A stretch of DNA of 64,000 nucleotides from Sorangium sp051521495 (GTDB lineage: Bacteria > Myxococcota_A > Polyangia > Polyangiales > Polyangiaceae). The stretch's first letter is position 1. Every line of letters begins with the position of its first letter. This document shows, in pieces, positions 15,636 to 24,986 of this stretch. Below the pieces are notes generated by a model, which saw only the letters and a list, made by a program, of their open reading frames with translations, had not been told where the DNA came from and did not search any database. Made by a program: the position numbers and the translations under genes. The DNA lies in the NCBI RefSeq assembly GCF_051521495.1, contig NZ_CP150355.1, positions 6,758,001-6,822,000 of the forward strand, in the 5' to 3' direction.

Positions 15636-17381
15636 CTACTTCCGGCGGCCGGCTCCGGGCGGAGGGCGCTTGCCCCGAGGCTTGGCGGGCGCGGCGGGCG
15701 CGGCCCGCGCCGCGGCGCGCTTCGCCCCGCCCCCGCCCCCGCCCCCCTCCGGCCGCGCCAGCATCGCCTGGAGGGCCAGAACCTGCGCGGCGCTCGAGAA
15801 GAAGCGCGAGCCCCGCGCCCCGCGCGAGCGCGCCCTGTCGCCCAGGCCTGGGGGCAGCGCCGGGAGCTCGTCCAGGAGCGCGCGAAAGGGCGACGCCGCC
15901 TCGGCCCCGAGCGCGCGCGCGATCCGATCGAGCTTGCCCCGCGAGCGCCACGGCTTGCCCGCGTCGGTGTCCGACCCGAGCGCTGCGGCCACGCGCTCGA
16001 TCTCACGGGCCACCTGCGCGTCGGGCTGGTTCGCGACCAGCACAGCCAGCGCGTTCCGGAGCGCGCCGGCGGCGAAGAGCACCACCTCGTGGTGCAGGAC
16101 GTTCCACCCCGCCATGAACGCCTTCACCGCGTCGTGCTCGGCCACCGACGAGAAGAGCTCGTCCGGGCCCGGCCTCCTGCGCTCCGCGCGCGCTCCGAGG
16201 AGGCGCTCGAGCCCGAGGTTGCAGGTGCAGAGCGCGGCCTCGACCGCCTCGAACGGCCGGAGCGCGCGGCCGTCGTGGCTGCACCCCGAAATGAGCACGT
16301 TCACGAGGTAGCTCAGCTCCATCAGCCGCTTTCCATAGAGCGCCGTGTCGCGCGCCATCACCTCGCGGATCGCCTGCGTGAACAGCAGATCGTCCCCGCG
16401 CTCCGCGCCTGCCTCGAGGAGCCGCGGCTCGGTGGCGGGCGGCAGGATGTCCGCCTCGCGCAGCACCTCGAGGAAGCTCTCGAGGTTCTCCGCCGCCGGC
16501 GCGCCCTTGTCCTCGCCGGGAGTCGGCCGCCGGGTCGGCGCGGCGGCGGGTCGCGCCCTCGTCTCCGCCCGGAAATGCGCGCGCGTGACGGCATCGTACG
16601 TCCGGGATCCCAGGATCTCTTCGAGCGGCGTGACCCTCGACAGCTCAAGGAAGCTCAGGGCCGCGGACGGGGCGACGAACCCCTCTCGCTCGCGCCGCTC
16701 TTCCCGCTCCGCGGCCACGTCGGACTCCAGCATCTCGTCGGAGGTGAGGACGTCGTAGAGGCCGCCGGACTCCTCGATGTACTCGGTGGAGATGGCGCAG
16801 CAGCGCTCGAGCAGCGCTCGCAGGAGCGCGTGGTGCTCTCTGTCGAGCTCGACCAGGACCAGGAGGACCGCGTCCCAGCTCCGGGGGTCCTTCGCGATGA
16901 CGCGGAACTCCTCGAACTCTTGATACTGACAGCCCTCGAGCGCCTTCTCCACGAGCTCGTCGTCGTCCGAGCGCTCCGAGCTCGACATCTGCACGCTGAG
17001 CGCGTCGACGTCGATCACCAGGACCTGCTTGCACAGGGCCATCGTGACGAAGTCCTCATCGAGCTCGGCGAGCTTCTGCGCCGCGAACGCCTCGCCGGCC
17101 TCGAGCATGACCTCGAGCCAGAGGGCGAACCGATCCGCGTCGAACGCCTCGTCCTTGCCCGGGCGCTCGCTGCGCCACAGATCCTCGTCGAAGATCCCCT
17201 TGAGCTGCTCGGTCGTCGCGAGCGCGACGATCTCTCCCGCGTCCTCCAGGCCGATGTGGCGGATCAGCCGGAGGAGGACCGGAACCTCGAGCCCCCGCAC
17301 GAGGTGCACGAGGTCCGGCTGCTCTAGCAGCCTCGCCACGAGGTGGCGAGGGCGGGCCGACTTGGCGAACGTCGTCGTCAT
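15636..17381 (-). CDS. DUF6178 family protein
   Basis: A 581-residue, largely helical cytoplasmic protein matching the DUF6178 group common in delta-proteobacteria and myxobacteria. Its N-terminus has the VHLVRGLEVPVLLRLIRHIG segment, later LTSDEMLESD and the C-terminal half has TALYGKRLMELSYLVNVLIS. The last 40 residues are a basic Ala/Pro/Lys/Gly tail including a run of eight glycines. Function is not established. The ATG at 17381 has AGAGGTGAG upstream and overrides a start 18 codons earlier. The hexamer palindrome lies about 85 nt upstream in its promoter region. Confidence 0.88.
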   Translation of the reverse strand: MTTTFAKSARPRHLVARLLEQPDLVHLVRGLEVPVLLRLIRHIGLEDAGEIVALATTEQLKGIFDEDLWRSERPGKDEAFDADRFALWLEVMLEAGEAFAAQKLAELDEDFVTMALCKQVLVIDVDALSVQMSSSERSDDDELVEKALEGCQYQEFEEFRVIAKDPRSWDAVLLVLVELDREHHALLRALLERCCAISTEYIEESGGLYDVLTSDEMLESDVAAEREERREREGFVAPSAALSFLELSRVTPLEEILGSRTYDAVTRAHFRAETRARPAAAPTRRPTPGEDKGAPAAENLESFLEVLREADILPPATEPRLLEAGAERGDDLLFTQAIREVMARDTALYGKRLMELSYLVNVLISGCSHDGRALRPFEAVEAALCTCNLGLERLLGARAERRRPGPDELFSSVAEHDAVKAFMAGWNVLHHEVVLFAAGALRNALAVLVANQPDAQVAREIERVAAALGSDTDAGKPWRSRGKLDRIARALGAEAASPFRALLDELPALPPGLGDRARSRGARGSRFFSSAAQVLALQAMLARPEGGGGGGGAKRAAARAAPAAPAKPRGKRPPPGAGRRK

Positions 17382-17464
17382 ATCGAGTCTCACCTCTCTC
17401 GCGCCGCTCCGCCCCGCCGCCTCCCTAGGCGTCAACCGAGCTTCGCGCCGCGTTCTCCTACATT

Positions 17465-17616
<152 letters not shown>

Positions 17617-17674
17617 GGTGGGGTGGAGGGGAGCAGGCTTCGGTGACCGAACGAGCCTGGTGAACGCCCCTCCC

Positions 17675-20600
17675 CTACCCTCCCCACCTCGCCGCCATCT
17701 CGAGCGTCCTCTGGTTCTCCGGCATCGTGAGGAAACGCTCCCTCCACACCGGATCGCTGATCTTCCCCGCCCTCTCCATCAGCCTCTCCCTCGCCGCCGC
17801 AATCGCCGCCGCGCAGTCCGCCTCCATCCCGTTCGCGGCCAGCGCCTCCGCGTAGACGTTCCTCACGGAGGACTCCCCCTCCTCGATCGCCCCGATCTCG
17901 TTCAGCATCGAGAACGCCTCCCCCGCCGCCGACAGCGCCTCGTCGAGCCTCCCCAGCCCGAGAAGCGCCCTCGCCCTCGCCGCCACCGCCGCCGCGCGCA
18001 GCGGAGGCGCGCTCTGCAGGATCTCCGCCGCCGCCGTCGCCGCCCGCTCCGCCCCCTCGAAGTCCGCCGCGAGCAGCGCGATCCGCGCGAGGTACGTCCA
18101 CGCGCTCCCCTCCGTGCGCGGATCGCCGAGCCGCTGCAGCAGCGCGATCGCCTCCCGCTCGGTCCGCTCCGCCTCCTCGAGCCTCCCTCGGTAGCCGAGG
18201 ACGTGCCCCAGGTTGCTCAGCGTCGCCGCCGCCAGCTCGTGCAGCCCCATCTTCTCAGCGCCCGAGAGCGCGCTGCGCAGCACCTCCTCCGCGCCCGCGA
18301 AATCCCCGAGCTCCGCGTGCATGTAGCCCACGTTGTTGCGCACCGCGCACGCGTTGCCGCGATCGCCCGCGCGCTCGAACGCGGCGAGCGCCGCCGAGAG
18401 CCCCGCGAGGCACGCGGCGGGATCGCCGCTCACGAGCGCCCGGACCGACCGCGCCTCGTGCAGCCGCGCCACCACCTCGGCCTCCCGCTCCGCGAGGTCC
18501 GTTCCGTCGCCCTCGATCGCCTCGATCAGCGCGTCCGCGAGGGCGTAGCGCCCCCCGAACACGAGCAGCAGCGCGCCCTCGCCGAGGCACATGTGCTTCG
18601 CCACGAGCGCGCCCTCCGCCTCCGCCGCGGCGGCCTGCGCCGCGCTCAGCCAGCGCTCCACCCGCTCGAAGCCGCCCAGCTTGCCCGCGGCGACCGCGAC
18701 CTGCTTGATCGCCGAGAACCACGCCGCGGAGCCGGCGGGCAGCCGGTCCACGGCCTCCGTCCCGCGCTGCTCCGCCAGCGCGAGCTCCCCGCGCCAGACG
18801 TGCGCCTCGGCCTCCACGAGGCGCAGCGCGCCGAGCGCCTGCGCGCTCGGGCCGCACGCGACGCCGCGCTCGGCGCGCACGATCGCGGCGTCGAGGTCGT
18901 GCGCCCGCAGCGCCTGCTCGGCCGCGCGGCAGTACGCGGCCGCGGCCCGCGAGAGCTCGCCGCCGCGCTCGAAGTGCTCGCCGAGCGCCATCGCGTCCGC
19001 AGCGCCCGCGCCCGCGCGCGACAGCCACTCGCCGGCGAGCCGGTGCCCGAGCCGCCGGTCGCCATCGGTCAGCATTCCGTAGGCCGCCTCCCGCACGATC
19101 GCGTGCTGGAAGCTGTACTCCACCTCGCCGGGGAGGCTGCCCTCGCCGCGCCGGGAGATCACCTCGCGCTGCTCCAGCTCGATCAGCTTCGGCGCCACCT
19201 GGGCCCCGCCCACGAGCGCCGACACCCCGCCCTGCCAGAACGTCTGCCCGAAGACGCTCGCCGCCCGCAGCGCGCGCCGCGCCTCGATGTCGAGCGCCTC
19301 GATGCGCGCCTGCACCATCGCCACCACCGTCTCGGGCAGGTCGGCGCCCTTGCCGTCGGCGACCGCGCGGAGCTGCTCCTCCAGGTAGAACGCGTTGCCG
19401 TCGGCGCGGTCGACGATCATCGCGAGCAGCTCCGGCGCGACGTCGTCGCCGAGCACCTGGCGCACCAGCCGTTCGCTCGCGCGGCGCGGCAGCCCCGAGA
19501 GCTGCACCTCGTGGACGCCGCGCCCCGCCCAGAGCTTCGGGAAGAGCTCGCGCACCTCCGGCCGGCCTAGCGCGAGCACCATGAGCCGCTGATCGCCGAG
19601 GTTGCGGAGCGCCGAGTCGACCAGCATCACGCTCGGCAGATCGCCCCAGTGCAGGTCCTCGAGCACGAGCAGCACGGGCCTCGCCGAGCACTCGCCCCTG
19701 AGGAGCTCCTCCCAGGCGACGCGGATCTGGTCGCTCATCAGCACGGGGCTGCGCCGCGCCGCCATCAGCTGCACGCTGTCGCCGTCGGGGAACGGCACGC
19801 CGATGAGCTCCCCGAGGAACGCCGCGGTGCGCGCCGAGTCCCCCTGGCCGTACCGCGCGACGCGCGCGCGGAGCTTGCGCTGCCGCGCCTCGATGGGCTC
19901 GCCCTCGAAGAGGCCGATCGCGCGCCGGAGCGCCGGGGCGAGCAGCGCGAACGCCGAGCCGGCGCTCATCGGGTCGCCGCGCCCGATCCACACCTCGACC
20001 TCCTCGCCGCGGTCGCGGAGCCGCCGGATGAGCTCGGAGCGCAGGCGGGATTTCCCTGCGCCGGCGGGCGCGGTCACGAGCACGGCGCTCGGCGTCGACT
20101 CCTCGACGCAGTGGGAGAACGCGGCCTCCAGGAGCGCGAGCTCGCGGTCGCGCCCGACGCACGGCGTCGGCTTGCCGAGCAGCGGCGGCGTGGAGGCGAG
20201 CTCCTCGCGCTCGCCGTGCAGGCGGAGCGCGCCCGCGTCGCGGGTCACGTCGAACCGGGCGCCGAGCAGCCCCGCGGTCACCTCGTCCATGCGGACGGCA
20301 TCCGCGCCGGCCGGCGCGTGCACGGGCGGCAGCAGGTGGACCGCGCGATCGATGAGCTCGCCGACCGGCAGCCGCGCGGAGATCTCCGCGCGGCCCGTGA
20401 CGAGCGCGACCGGCACGCAGCCGAGCAGCGCGTTCAGCGCGAGCGCGCAGCGCGCGGACTGCGCCGCGAGGTCGGTCGGGGCGCCGCCGGCGGTGAGCAC
20501 GATGAGCGGCGAGCGCGACTCCAGGATCTCGAGCTCGCCCTGGTAGCGCTCGGCGACGGCGATGAGCGCCTTGCTGCGCTCCAGATCCTCCTCCTGGGAG

Positions 20601-21556
20601 CGCGTCGCCTCGGCGTCGCCGGTCACGTCGCGCGCGAGCACGAGGCACATCATCTTGCGCTCGTTCGTGGTGATCTCGCCCCCGCGCAGCGAGTTCGACG
20701 GCCGGCTGCTCACGGCGCCGACGCCCGCGTCGTCGAGCGCGAGGAGCTCCGCCGCGACCGCGTCGCCGTCGCGGGGCCGGTCCTTCGGCGGCTTCGCGAG
20801 CATGCGCGCGACGAGATCGTCGAGCGCCTCGGGCACGTCCCCGCGCAGCTCCCGGAGCCGCGGCGGATCCTCGAGGATGACCTTGATGAGCACCGAGAGC
20901 CCGTCGGCGCCCTGGAACGCCGAGCGCCCGGTGATGCACTTGAAGAGCACGCAGCCGAGCGAGAAGACGTCGGCGCGGGGGTCGATGTTCGGCTCGCTGC
21001 GGGCCTGCTCCGGCGCCATGTAGCCCGGCGTGCCCAGCATCGTGCCGGGCATCGTGACGTGCCGGTCCATGGCGCCGAGGCGCACGACGCCGAAGTCGAT
21101 GAGCGTGACCCCCTCGATCGCGCCGCCCACGAGGAGCAGGTTGCTCGGCTTGAGGTCGCGGTGGACGATGCCGGCGCGGTGGACGACGCCGAGCGTCGAC
21201 GCGATGCGCGACGCGAGCGCGAGGCTCTCGGCGATCGTGAGCGAGCTGCGGGCGAGCCGCTCGGTCAGCGTCTCGCCGGCGAGCCACTCCATCGCGAGGT
21301 AGGGCTGCCCGGCCTCGGTCGCGCCGTGGGCGATGTAGCGCACGATCCCCGGGTGCCGCAGCGCGGTGAGCCCCTCGAGGGCCTCGACCTCGCGCGCGAA
21401 CCGGATCGCCTCCTGGAGCCCCCGTCGCTGCAGGACCTTCAGCGCCACCGGCTCGTTCGTGCCCAGATCGCAGGCGCGGTAGACGTCCCCCATCCCGCCC
21501 GAGCTGGCGAGGCGCTCGATCAGGAAGCGACGGTCGATGACGTCTCCCACGCGCAT
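17675..21556 (-). CDS. Ser/Thr protein kinase fused to AAA-type ATPase and TPR repeats
   Basis: A 1293-residue signalling protein. Residues about 8-270 are a Hanks-type kinase: K40 in PVALK, the catalytic loop VHRDLKPSN (D134), DFG at 154, and GYMAPEQ. Residues about 300-450 resemble a degraded class III cyclase-like domain (LVLARDVTGDAEATRSQEED), as in related bacterial kinase-ATPase proteins. A P-loop at about 496 (APAGAGKS) opens a large STAND/AAA ATPase module with GRDRELALLEAAF before it. The C-terminal 450 residues are TPR-like helical pairs. GGGGAG lies seven bases before the ATG at 21556. No transmembrane helix is seen, so it is probably cytoplasmic. Targets unknown; it is not in an obvious operon. 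Confidence 0.92.
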   Translation of the reverse strand: MRVGDVIDRRFLIERLASSGGMGDVYRACDLGTNEPVALKVLQRRGLQEAIRFAREVEALEGLTALRHPGIVRYIAHGATEAGQPYLAMEWLAGETLTERLARSSLTIAESLALASRIASTLGVVHRAGIVHRDLKPSNLLLVGGAIEGVTLIDFGVVRLGAMDRHVTMPGTMLGTPGYMAPEQARSEPNIDPRADVFSLGCVLFKCITGRSAFQGADGLSVLIKVILEDPPRLRELRGDVPEALDDLVARMLAKPPKDRPRDGDAVAAELLALDDAGVGAVSSRPSNSLRGGEITTNERKMMCLVLARDVTGDAEATRSQEEDLERSKALIAVAERYQGELEILESRSPLIVLTAGGAPTDLAAQSARCALALNALLGCVPVALVTGRAEISARLPVGELIDRAVHLLPPVHAPAGADAVRMDEVTAGLLGARFDVTRDAGALRLHGEREELASTPPLLGKPTPCVGRDRELALLEAAFSHCVEESTPSAVLVTAPAGAGKSRLRSELIRRLRDRGEEVEVWIGRGDPMSAGSAFALLAPALRRAIGLFEGEPIEARQRKLRARVARYGQGDSARTAAFLGELIGVPFPDGDSVQLMAARRSPVLMSDQIRVAWEELLRGECSARPVLLVLEDLHWGDLPSVMLVDSALRNLGDQRLMVLALGRPEVRELFPKLWAGRGVHEVQLSGLPRRASERLVRQVLGDDVAPELLAMIVDRADGNAFYLEEQLRAVADGKGADLPETVVAMVQARIEALDIEARRALRAASVFGQTFWQGGVSALVGGAQVAPKLIELEQREVISRRGEGSLPGEVEYSFQHAIVREAAYGMLTDGDRRLGHRLAGEWLSRAGAGAADAMALGEHFERGGELSRAAAAYCRAAEQALRAHDLDAAIVRAERGVACGPSAQALGALRLVEAEAHVWRGELALAEQRGTEAVDRLPAGSAAWFSAIKQVAVAAGKLGGFERVERWLSAAQAAAAEAEGALVAKHMCLGEGALLLVFGGRYALADALIEAIEGDGTDLAEREAEVVARLHEARSVRALVSGDPAACLAGLSAALAAFERAGDRGNACAVRNNVGYMHAELGDFAGAEEVLRSALSGAEKMGLHELAAATLSNLGHVLGYRGRLEEAERTEREAIALLQRLGDPRTEGSAWTYLARIALLAADFEGAERAATAAAEILQSAPPLRAAAVAARARALLGLGRLDEALSAAGEAFSMLNEIGAIEEGESSVRNVYAEALAANGMEADCAAAIAAARERLMERAGKISDPVWRERFLTMPENQRTLEMAARWGG

Positions 21557-22024
21557 CCCGGCTCCCCGTCTTACCTGAGACCTCGCATGAGCCTGCTTAC
21601 AACGGAGTAAACGAAACCGGCCCCGATCGCCAGCGACTCCGCCCGCAGCGGCCGGACGGGGCGGTTCGCTGGCGGGCGCGACGTAAGCCCGGGGTGGGGG
21701 TTGACCGACATCGTTCGTCCTGACGCGGGTGGCGGGTCCCGTGCCCCCGCGCCCCGTGCCCTGCGGACCATGATCTCCCGTGAGCGCACCGGGAAGCACC
21801 GGGAGGCATCGGGCAACTTCGAACGACAGAGCGACCTACCTGGGTCGGGGCTCGCGCCCCGGTCGCCCATGCGCGCCTGCGCGCCGGTGAGCACCGGCGC
21901 ATTTTCACCACAGCGGGGCAAAACGTCCTGTTCTGCAGGGCGCGTGTCATGGGAGCGCATTGCGCTCGTCACCGCGTTTCGAGCTCGAACGCCATGGCAC
22001 GCCCCGTGCTGACCGTTCTGACCG
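21557..22024. other. Gap upstream of the kinase, no gene seen
   Basis: About 470 nt between the divergent kinase gene and the small basic protein at 22034. Open frames here lack ribosome-binding sites, family resemblance and consistent codon bias. It presumably holds the promoters of both flanking units. Confidence 0.5.
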
Positions 22025-22033
22025 ATGGATATC

Positions 22034-22300
22034 ATGAAGACGAAGCTGTCCAAAAAGCAAAAGAGAAAGCTCAACAAGCTCGGCCGGAGGGTGCTGAGGC
22101 CCGTGGCCGCTGCGACGAGCCTCGCCGCGGTGTTCGCGGCCGGGCTGTACAGCGGCGAGGCGAGAAACTATCTGAGCAGCGCGAGGACCGCCGTGAGCCG
22201 GAAGGTGAGGGCGTGGGCGAGCGCGCTGGGTGGTTTGAAGCTAGCCAATGGCGTATCAGGCAGAGCGCACCCCGACGTCGATCTGGCGCAGCCTTCATGA
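22034..22300 (+). CDS. Small basic protein with a single hydrophobic helix (first of pair)
   Basis: An 88-residue protein that starts with a dense lysine/arginine stretch (MKTKLSKKQKRKLNKLGRRV), then an Ala-rich hydrophobic helix (PVAAATSLAAVFAAGLYSG), then a mixed tail. The layout suggests a membrane-anchored or nucleic-acid/membrane-binding peptide. An ATG at 22025 is an alternative start. The stop overlaps the start of the next small gene by 4 nt (ATGA), a sign of translational coupling. No family recognised. Confidence 0.55.
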   Translation: MKTKLSKKQKRKLNKLGRRVLRPVAAATSLAAVFAAGLYSGEARNYLSSARTAVSRKVRAWASALGGLKLANGVSGRAHPDVDLAQPS

Positions 22301-22449
22301 AGCCCATGAAGAAGAAGACCCGTCGCGCGCTCCGGAAGGCGGTCAAGGCGGTGTCGACGGCGGCCGCGATGATCGCGGTCGAGGCGATCAGCTCCGCCGC
22401 CGGCAGCCTGCTGAAGGACGCGCTGAAGACGCGGCGGCGCGACCGCTGA
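22297..22449 (+). CDS. Very small basic amphipathic protein (second of pair)
   Basis: A 50-residue peptide, MKPMKKKTRRALRKAVKAVS, followed by a hydrophobic Ala/Ile-rich helix (TAAAMIAVEAISSAAGSLL) and a basic end (KTRRRDR). It begins inside the stop codon of the preceding small gene. It shares the plan of that protein: basic head, then an Ala-rich helix. The two may be diverged paralogues. No family recognised; holin-like, antimicrobial or DNA-compacting roles are only guesses. Confidence 0.55.
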   Translation: MKPMKKKTRRALRKAVKAVSTAAAMIAVEAISSAAGSLLKDALKTRRRDR

Positions 22450-22517
22450 GGCGCGCTGCCGCTGGCCTGCACGAGCGCCTCGCGCCTCGGGCGGTCCTGG
22501 GGTAGGTTCGGCCGCCG

Positions 22518-23342
22518 ATGGACACCCGAACTTATTTCCAGGGCAAGAGCGTTCTCATCACCGGCGGTTCGAGCGGCATCGGGCTGTCGTTCGCGAGGCT
22601 CGTCGCGGGATACGGCGCCGCGGTGACGCTGGTGGCGCGCCGCCGCGCCCTCCTCGAGGAGGCCGCCGTGAGCGTCCGGCGCGAGCACCCGTCCGCGCGG
22701 GTCGACGTCCTGGAGCTCGACATCAGCCGGCCGGACGACGTCGCGAGGACGATGGAGTCGCGGCTCGCCGAGCGGCCGATCGATCACCTCGTGAACAACG
22801 CGGGCGTGGTGATGCCTGGGCGCTTCCTCGAGCTGCCGATGGATCAGTTCCGGAGCATGATGGACGTGAACTTCTTTGGCGCCGTGCACCTGTGCAAGGC
22901 GGTGCTCCCGGCGATGGTGGCGCGCGGCAGCGGCCATGTGCTCAACGTCTCGTCGCTGGCGGGGGTGATTGGCATCTACGGTTACACGCCGTACGCGGCG
23001 AGCAAGTTCGCGCTGATCGGCTTCTCGCAGGCGCTGCGCGCCGAGATGTGGCCGCACGGCGTGCGGGTGAGCGTGTGCATGCCGCCGGACACCGACACAC
23101 CGCAGCTGGCGTTCGAGAACCAGTACAAGCCGGCGGAGACAAAGGCCATCGCGGGCAACGTGAAGATGCTCGAGCCGGACGCGGTGGCGCGCAGCATGGC
23201 CGACGGCATGGCGCGCGGGCGGTTCGAGATCTACCCCGACGTCGGCTCGCGCGTGAGCGCGATCGCGCAGGGGGTGATCCCGGGCGTGGTCCGCTGGGTC
23301 TGCGACAGCGCGCAGCGGAAGGCTGGGACTGCGGCGGGGTGA
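22518..23342 (+). CDS. SDR reductase, 3-ketodihydrosphingosine reductase-like
   Basis: A 274-residue NAD(P)H-dependent SDR. Cofactor loop TGGSSGIG, NNAG near residue 95, catalytic YAASK. The segment MPPDTDTPQLAFENQYKP followed by AETK closely parallels the diagnostic PPDTDTPG..EEN..KP.ET stretch of eukaryotic KDSR/FVT-1 and related bacterial enzymes, which reduce 3-ketosphinganine to sphinganine. Myxobacteria contain sphingolipids, so the role is plausible. The C-terminus has a hydrophobic segment (AIAQGVIPGVVRWVCD) that could associate with membrane. No other sphingolipid gene is seen nearby, so substrate assignment rests on the motif alone. Confidence 0.85.
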   Translation: MDTRTYFQGKSVLITGGSSGIGLSFARLVAGYGAAVTLVARRRALLEEAAVSVRREHPSARVDVLELDISRPDDVARTMESRLAERPIDHLVNNAGVVMPGRFLELPMDQFRSMMDVNFFGAVHLCKAVLPAMVARGSGHVLNVSSLAGVIGIYGYTPYAASKFALIGFSQALRAEMWPHGVRVSVCMPPDTDTPQLAFENQYKPAETKAIAGNVKMLEPDAVARSMADGMARGRFEIYPDVGSRVSAIAQGVIPGVVRWVCDSAQRKAGTAAG

Positions 23343-23594
23343 GCGCGGGAGCGATGGAAGGGCGGTAGTTCGGAAGCCCTAAAGTCAACCGGGGCTTCAG
23401 AGCGCTTCGCGTGGTCCGACGGGCGCGCGGCGCGATCGGGACGGCGTGGCCACAGCTCTCGGTTCCGTCGCGCGCGGCGTCGGGGCGCGTCTCGCGCTCC
23501 GGCACGACCTCTGCGGGAAATCGAGCGCGGGGCTTGCCACCGGCGCTCGCCTCCGCGTAGGGTCGTGGGTGCGCGACGCGGAGGCGACGTCTCC

Positions 23595-24227
23595 ATGGCG
23601 ATGGGTCGGTGGCGTATCGACGACGGGTTCCGCGAGGGCGTCTGGCTCAGGCAGCGGACCGGCTCCGGCGGCGCGGCGGATGTGCCCGGCGCGAGCGAGG
23701 TGCCCGGCGCGAGCGAGGTGCCCGGCGCGAGCGAGGTGATCGACGGCGAGGCCGCGGCGCGCCAAATCGACGCATGGTTCCCCGACAGCTGGGGCGGTGC
23801 GTACGGCGCATCGACGCTCGCGGACATCGGGGCGGCGCTCGGCGAGGAGCTCCTCTGGAACCATGACGCCGACGCGCGGCAACGGTTGAAGCAGGTCGTC
23901 CAGCAAGCATTGCGCGACGGACGCCTGATTGCGACGTGGGTGAACCTGCCGCCGCCCACCGGAACCGCGGGCGAGAAGGAGGAGGATTCCCGGCCCGCGC
24001 AGCGCGCCCAGCGCGACCAGACGACGTGGGTCGAGATCGCGCTCGAGAACGACGACGACCCGCCGCGCCCGGTGCCATTCAAAAAATACCGCATCGAGCT
24101 CCCGGACGGCGAGGTGCGTGAGGGCACGCTCGACGCGAGCGGCCGGGCGATGCTCACGGGCATAGACACGGGCACCTGCCGGGTCACGTTCCCGGACCTC
24201 GACGCGCGCGACTGGCGCCGCGCCTGA
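23595..24227 (+). CDS. Accessory protein of effector-like cluster, beta-rich C-terminal domain
   Basis: A 210-residue protein. The N-terminus MAMGRWRIDDGFREGVWLRQ is followed by a PGASEV hexapeptide repeated three times, an alpha-helical middle with DAWFPDSWGGAYG, and a C-terminal beta domain (YRIELPDGEVREGTLDASGR, then GTCRVTFPDLDARDW). That last domain resembles a segment I associate with T6SS- or injection-associated accessory proteins that precede LysM/peptidoglycan-binding genes. The ATG at 23595 has GGAGG ten bases upstream. It begins a four-gene run ending in a cell-wall hydrolase. The association with secretion is inferred, since no VgrG, Hcp or PAAR gene is in the window. Confidence 0.75.
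   Translation: MAMGRWRIDDGFREGVWLRQRTGSGGAADVPGASEVPGASEVPGASEVIDGEAAARQIDAWFPDSWGGAYGASTLADIGAALGEELLWNHDADARQRLKQVVQQALRDGRLIATWVNLPPPTGTAGEKEEDSRPAQRAQRDQTTWVEIALENDDDPPRPVPFKKYRIELPDGEVREGTLDASGRAMLTGIDTGTCRVTFPDLDARDWRRA
23682..23735 (+). repeat. 18-nt coding repeat, three copies
   Basis: Three perfect copies of gtgcccggcgcgagcgag at 23682-23699, 23700-23717 and 23718-23735, each encoding VPGASE. It forms a short linker in the accessory protein between its N-terminal and middle regions. Confidence 0.95.
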
Positions 24228-24359
24228 CCTCCGTCGCCCCTCGCCCTCGGCGCGCATGGCGGGAGGGCGGGAGTCACCGTCTTCCTTCGCGCATGGCGGC
24301 GCGGTACCCTTGCGCGAGCGCACCTATCGGGCGCTCATGGAACCGGATGGAGGGCCGCG

Positions 24360-24986
24360 ATGCCGGCGCACAGGGTTCAGCAGGGGGAGTGCCTCTCCAC
24401 GATCGCCGCACGGTACGGCTTTCGCTGGCGGCGCGTCTGGGAGCACCCGGACAACGAGGACCTGCGCGCGTTGCGGAAGTCGCCGAACGTGCTCCACCCC
24501 GGAGACGTCGTGCACATCCCCGACCGCCCGTCGAAGACCGAGGGCGCGCCCACCGGACAGCGAACGCGCTTCGCGCTGGCGCAGGACAGGGCGGCCCTCC
24601 ACCTGCGCCTCGTCGAGAACGAGGAGCCGGTCGCCAATACCGCTTATGTCGTGGAGATCGACGGCGCGCCACAGTCCGGGACGACGGACGGCGACGGGAA
24701 GCTCGAAATCAAGCTCCCCGAAGGCGCGCGGCGCGCCCGCCTGACGCTCGCTGGCCGGATCGACGAGTACATCCTGAGGCTCGGGTACGTCGATCCCGTG
24801 ACCGAAGTGTCCGGGCTGCAAGCGCGGCTGCACAACCTCGGATTCTACCAGGCCGCGATCGACGGGCGATCCGGCGAGCGCGTCGCCGCGGCCATACGCG
24901 AGTTCCAAGCCACCCATGGGCTGGAGGTGACGGGGGAGCCCGACGACCCGACGCGGGAGAAGCTGAGCGCGCTGTACGGGTGCTGA
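24360..24986 (+). CDS. LysM and peptidoglycan-binding domain protein
   Basis: A 208-residue protein with no signal peptide. Residues 3-55 are a LysM domain (HRVQQGECLSTIAARYGFRW ... NVLHPGDVVHIPD). A beta-rich central region (about 70-135) resembles a small carboxypeptidase-regulatory-like fold. Residues about 140-205 are a PG_binding_1 domain (VSGLQARLHNLGFYQAAIDG ... AIREFQATHGLEVTGE). GGAGGG precedes the ATG. It probably anchors or delivers the downstream hydrolase to peptidoglycan. The lack of a Sec signal is consistent with export by an injection machine, but that is inference. Confidence 0.9.
   Translation: MPAHRVQQGECLSTIAARYGFRWRRVWEHPDNEDLRALRKSPNVLHPGDVVHIPDRPSKTEGAPTGQRTRFALAQDRAALHLRLVENEEPVANTAYVVEIDGAPQSGTTDGDGKLEIKLPEGARRARLTLAGRIDEYILRLGYVDPVTEVSGLQARLHNLGFYQAAIDGRSGERVAAAIREFQATHGLEVTGEPDDPTREKLSALYGC

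Noticed and set aside
21571..22077. Minus-strand 168-codon frame upstream of the kinase
   Set aside because: Mixed composition, no start signal, and it overlaps the small basic gene; more likely non-coding.
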